Shown: one piece after another, positions 6,025-8,476 of the stretch
Numbering within the stretch: the stretch's first letter is position 1
How the letters are laid out: each line of letters begins with the position of its first letter
Assembly (NCBI GenBank): GCA_019116185.1
Contig: DXCD01000154.1
Coordinates: 1-8,476 of the forward strand
Direction: 5' to 3'
Length of the DNA: 8,476 nucleotides
Source of the DNA: Candidatus Mediterraneibacter stercorigallinarum
GTDB taxonomy: Bacteria > Bacillota > Clostridia > Lachnospirales > Lachnospiraceae
The notes under the pieces: generated by a model
The model's input: the letters and a program-made list of their open reading frames with translations, nothing else
Databases searched by the model: none
Told to the model about the DNA's origin: nothing
Made by a program: the position numbers and the translations under genes

Positions 6025-6999
6025 GTGGAAAGTATCAAACAAAATCCTTTGGTTAAAAAGGTAGGATTTAACAGGATTGTGCTGTGCATCGTACTGCTCC
6101 TGATGTACGCTCTGTTCTGTGTCCTGACAGGGGGCTCTTTCTTCGGCATGCGCCGTATTTTAAGCGCCCTGAACTATGCGTACTTCCTGGGATTTTTATC
6201 GCTGGCAGTTACGTTTGTTATCGCAACAGGAGGAATCGATTTCTCCATCGGACCGGTTATGTTCTGCTGCGCGCTGGTCTCAGGTTTCTGTTTTACGATA
6301 CACGGCGTGCCGATGGGAGCTGCTCTTGTGATCAGCCTGATCGTGGGACTGGCGTTCGGTATCTTTAACGGATACCTTGTTGCATATTGGAACGTGCCGT
6401 CGTTTATCACATCGATCGCGAGCATGAACATTGCGAAAGGACTTGCATCTGTATTTACAAAGACACAGTCTGTCAGCTGGCCGCAGGCGAATGCTGAGGG
6501 CGGATGGTTCAGAAAGTTTGTCACGATGAATGATATTCCGGTCGGTCTGATCATTCTTCTGATAGTTGCCATTGTCTGTGCAGTTATTCTGAACAAAACA
6601 AAGATGGGACGCTATATCCTTTCTCTTGGAAGTAATAAAGAAGCCGTAAGACTTTCTGGCGTCAACGTGAAAAAATGGGAGATGTCCGCATATGTCCTCT
6701 GCGGTCTCCTGGTCGGTATAGCAGCGATCTTCTTCGTGGGTGCGTATACGACAGTACAGCCGGGTTATGGCGATACATATAACAATGAGGCGATCGCAGG
6801 CTGCGTAATGGGAGGAACTTCAATGGCAGGTGGTCTTGCATCCATCAGCGGTACGATCATCGGCGTGTTCATCATCTCTCTTCTTCAGGAAGGGATCATG
6901 GCTCTCGGCCTGGATAAGAACCTTCAGCTTATCATCACAGGACTCATCGTTATCGTCGCAGTATTCGCCGACGTTGTGGCAAGACGCAGGAAGAATTAA
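6025..6999 (+). CDS. RbsC-like ABC sugar transporter permease (CUT2 class)
   Basis: An inner-membrane channel subunit that should import a monosaccharide together with the ATPase encoded next. From the GTG start it has 324 residues, close to RbsC. Hydrophobic segments lie near 17-35, 51-67, 75-92, 96-118, 171-190, 220-240, 273-293 and 299-317. Family marks are GGIDFSIG (69-76), the cytoplasmic coupling loop GSNKEAVRLSGVNVKKW (202-218), the GGTSMAGG block (263-270) and a basic tail, ARRRKN. I prefer the GTG at 6025 because GGGAGG (6012-6017) lies 7 nt before it. An in-frame ATG at 5980 would add 15 polar residues but has only TGAGG at 4-nt spacing. The promoter and operators upstream suggest LacI control. 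Fucose is the likely substrate from context only. No periplasmic-type binding protein gene precedes it. Confidence 0.93.
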   Translation: MESIKQNPLVKKVGFNRIVLCIVLLLMYALFCVLTGGSFFGMRRILSALNYAYFLGFLSLAVTFVIATGGIDFSIGPVMFCCALVSGFCFTIHGVPMGAALVISLIVGLAFGIFNGYLVAYWNVPSFITSIASMNIAKGLASVFTKTQSVSWPQANAEGGWFRKFVTMNDIPVGLIILLIVAIVCAVILNKTKMGRYILSLGSNKEAVRLSGVNVKKWEMSAYVLCGLLVGIAAIFFVGAYTTVQPGYGDTYNNEAIAGCVMGGTSMAGGLASISGTIIGVFIISLLQEGIMALGLDKNLQLIITGLIVIVAVFADVVARRRKN

Positions 7000-7052
7000 G
7001 GACGATACATGGAAAACAGAAAGTGTGATTGAGAAAGGCAAGGGTAAAGAAT

Positions 7053-8476
7053 ATGGGCGAAGTTATATTAACAATGAAAGGGATCGACAAATCTTTCCCG
7101 GGTGTTCATGCACTGGACCATGTAGATCTGGAAGTCAGAAAAGGTGAAGTACACGCGCTTATGGGAGAGAACGGTGCCGGAAAGTCAACACTGATGAAGG
7201 TGCTGACAGGAATTTATAAGAAAGATTCCGGTACGATTACATATGAAGGAAAAGAAGTAGAGTTCCACAATACACGTGAGGCGCAGGATGCAGGTGTCGT
7301 TATCGTGCATCAGGAGCTGAACATGCTGGGACATCTGACAGTTGCTCAGAATATCTTCATCGGAAGAGAATTTAAGAAGGGCATCCGTATTGATGACAAG
7401 AAGATGAACGAAGAAGCGAAAAAGCTTTTTGACAGGATGCACATTGATATCGATCCGAGAGAGACGATGAGCAGACTTACAGTTGGAAAGCAGCAGATGT
7501 GCGAGATCGCAAAGGCTATTTCCCACGAAGCAAAAGTTATTATCTTTGACGAGCCGTCAGCCGCTCTGACGGAGGCTGAGATTGAGGAGCTGTTTAAGAT
7601 CATCCGCGATCTTCGTGAGCAGGGAATGGGTATCGTATATATTTCTCACCGTATGGATGAGATCAAGGTCATCACAGACCGCGTTACAGTTATGCGAGAC
7701 GGTGCGTATGTAGGAACTCTGATCACAAAGGATTCCACAAAGGATGATATCATCAACATGATGGTTGGACGTGTCATCTACGAGGATCCGAAGACAAAGA
7801 ACATGACACCTCCGGGAGCTCCGGTCGTGCTTAAGGTAGAGCACCTTAACGCAGGAAAGATGGTGCAGGACGTAAGCTTTGAGCTTCACAAAGGCGAGGT
7901 GCTCGGCTTCTCAGGACTGATGGGAGCAGGACGTACCGAGACGATGAGGGCGCTGTTTGGCGCGGATCCGATCGACAGCGGCGATATCTATGTTAACGGC
8001 AAAAAGGTTACCATCAAGAGCCCGCAGGATGCGGTTAAATGTGGTATCGGATATCTGTCAGAGGACAGAAAGAGATTTGGTATCGTTGTGCAGAAAACGG
8101 TTGCTGAGAATACAACGATGGCAGATCTTGATGAATTCTCAAACGGACCATTTATTGATAAGAAGAAAGAAAAAGAGATCGCACAGAAATATGTGGATTC
8201 ACTTGCGACGAAGACGCCGAGCGTTGACCAGCTCGTTGTCAATCTGTCCGGTGGTAATCAGCAGAAAGTCGTTATCGCAAAATGGCTTACAAGAAACTGT
8301 GATATCCTCATTTTCGATGAGCCGACAAGAGGTATCGATGTAGGCGCAAAGAACGAGATCTACAAACTGATGAACCAGCTTGCGGCAGCAGGCAAAGCCA
8401 TTATAATGGTTTCCTCAGAAATGACCGAGATCTTACGTATGAGCGACAGGATCGTCGTTATGTGTGAGGGTAAGAA
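7053..8476 (+). CDS. RbsA-like ABC sugar transporter ATPase, partial at the window end
   Basis: The energising subunit of the importer, with two nucleotide-binding domains in one chain. Only the first 474 residues of about 500 are present; the frame is open at the window edge. Domain 1 has a Walker A GENGAGKST (38-46), a degenerate signature LTVGKQQ (142-148), Walker B VIIFDEP with D166 and E167, and an H-loop in YISHRMDE. Domain 2 has the altered P-loop GLMGAGRTE (288-296) without the lysine, a canonical signature LSGGNQQ (398-404), Walker B ILIFDEP (418-424) followed by TRGIDVGAK, and a serine in place of the H-loop histidine (VSSEMTE). This asymmetry is normal for the RbsA/MglA group. It starts 53 bp after the permease stop; AGGG at 7041-7044, 8 nt before the ATG, is a modest ribosome site. 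Probably one operon with the permease, with the binding-protein gene expected downstream. Confidence 0.95.
   Translation, partial: MGEVILTMKGIDKSFPGVHALDHVDLEVRKGEVHALMGENGAGKSTLMKVLTGIYKKDSGTITYEGKEVEFHNTREAQDAGVVIVHQELNMLGHLTVAQNIFIGREFKKGIRIDDKKMNEEAKKLFDRMHIDIDPRETMSRLTVGKQQMCEIAKAISHEAKVIIFDEPSAALTEAEIEELFKIIRDLREQGMGIVYISHRMDEIKVITDRVTVMRDGAYVGTLITKDSTKDDIINMMVGRVIYEDPKTKNMTPPGAPVVLKVEHLNAGKMVQDVSFELHKGEVLGFSGLMGAGRTETMRALFGADPIDSGDIYVNGKKVTIKSPQDAVKCGIGYLSEDRKRFGIVVQKTVAENTTMADLDEFSNGPFIDKKKEKEIAQKYVDSLATKTPSVDQLVVNLSGGNQQKVVIAKWLTRNCDILIFDEPTRGIDVGAKNEIYKLMNQLAAAGKAIIMVSSEMTEILRMSDRIVVMCEGK

Noticed and set aside
5952..6056. 34-codon ORF overlapping the permease start.
   Set aside because: The only upstream AGG lies too close to its ATG, and the translation shows no recognisable feature.

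Overview
The window reads as a piece of a gut Firmicutes (Clostridia, most likely Lachnospiraceae) chromosome devoted to L-fucose or a related deoxysugar. That placement is inferred from strong AGGAGG-type ribosome sites, consensus sigma-A promoters, CCG/GAG/ACA-rich codon use, moderate GC and the gene styles; no taxonomic marker gene is present. I see no tRNA, rRNA, CRISPR array, insertion sequence or phage gene.

Layout. Bases 1-157 hold no convincing gene, only a short minus-strand open stretch. An AraC-family regulator (158-1012, minus) is transcribed away from L-fucose isomerase fucI (1243-3048, plus). The 230-bp gap between them holds two back-to-back promoters whose elements almost touch. 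After fucI come a 13-bp intercistronic stem-loop and a sugar kinase of the rhamnulokinase (RhaB) type (3145-4611), which probably phosphorylates L-fuculose here. A LacI-family repressor follows (4711-5712) with its own likely promoter and a possible operator. A 312-bp gap (5713-6024) then carries a perfect consensus promoter (TTGACA, 17 bp, TATAAT) bracketed by two nearly identical LacI-type operator sequences. It drives an RbsC-like ABC permease (start 6025 preferred, end 6999) and an RbsA-like double ATPase (7053 onward) that is cut by the window edge after 474 residues.

How the parts work together (inference). The sugar enters through a CUT2-class ABC importer, whose binding protein is not in the window and probably lies downstream. 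FucI converts L-fucose to L-fuculose, and the kinase makes L-fuculose 1-phosphate. The aldolase (fucA) and the propanediol branch are absent from the window. The AraC protein, with its cupin sugar-sensing domain, is placed to control fucI and the kinase. The LacI protein is placed to control the transporter and perhaps itself.

The genes belong to known families and I do not see an undescribed system. The parts most worth a second look are regulatory: the two-operator promoter of the transporter, the related site before the lacI gene, the overlapping divergent promoters, and the use of a RhaB-type kinase in a fucose cluster.
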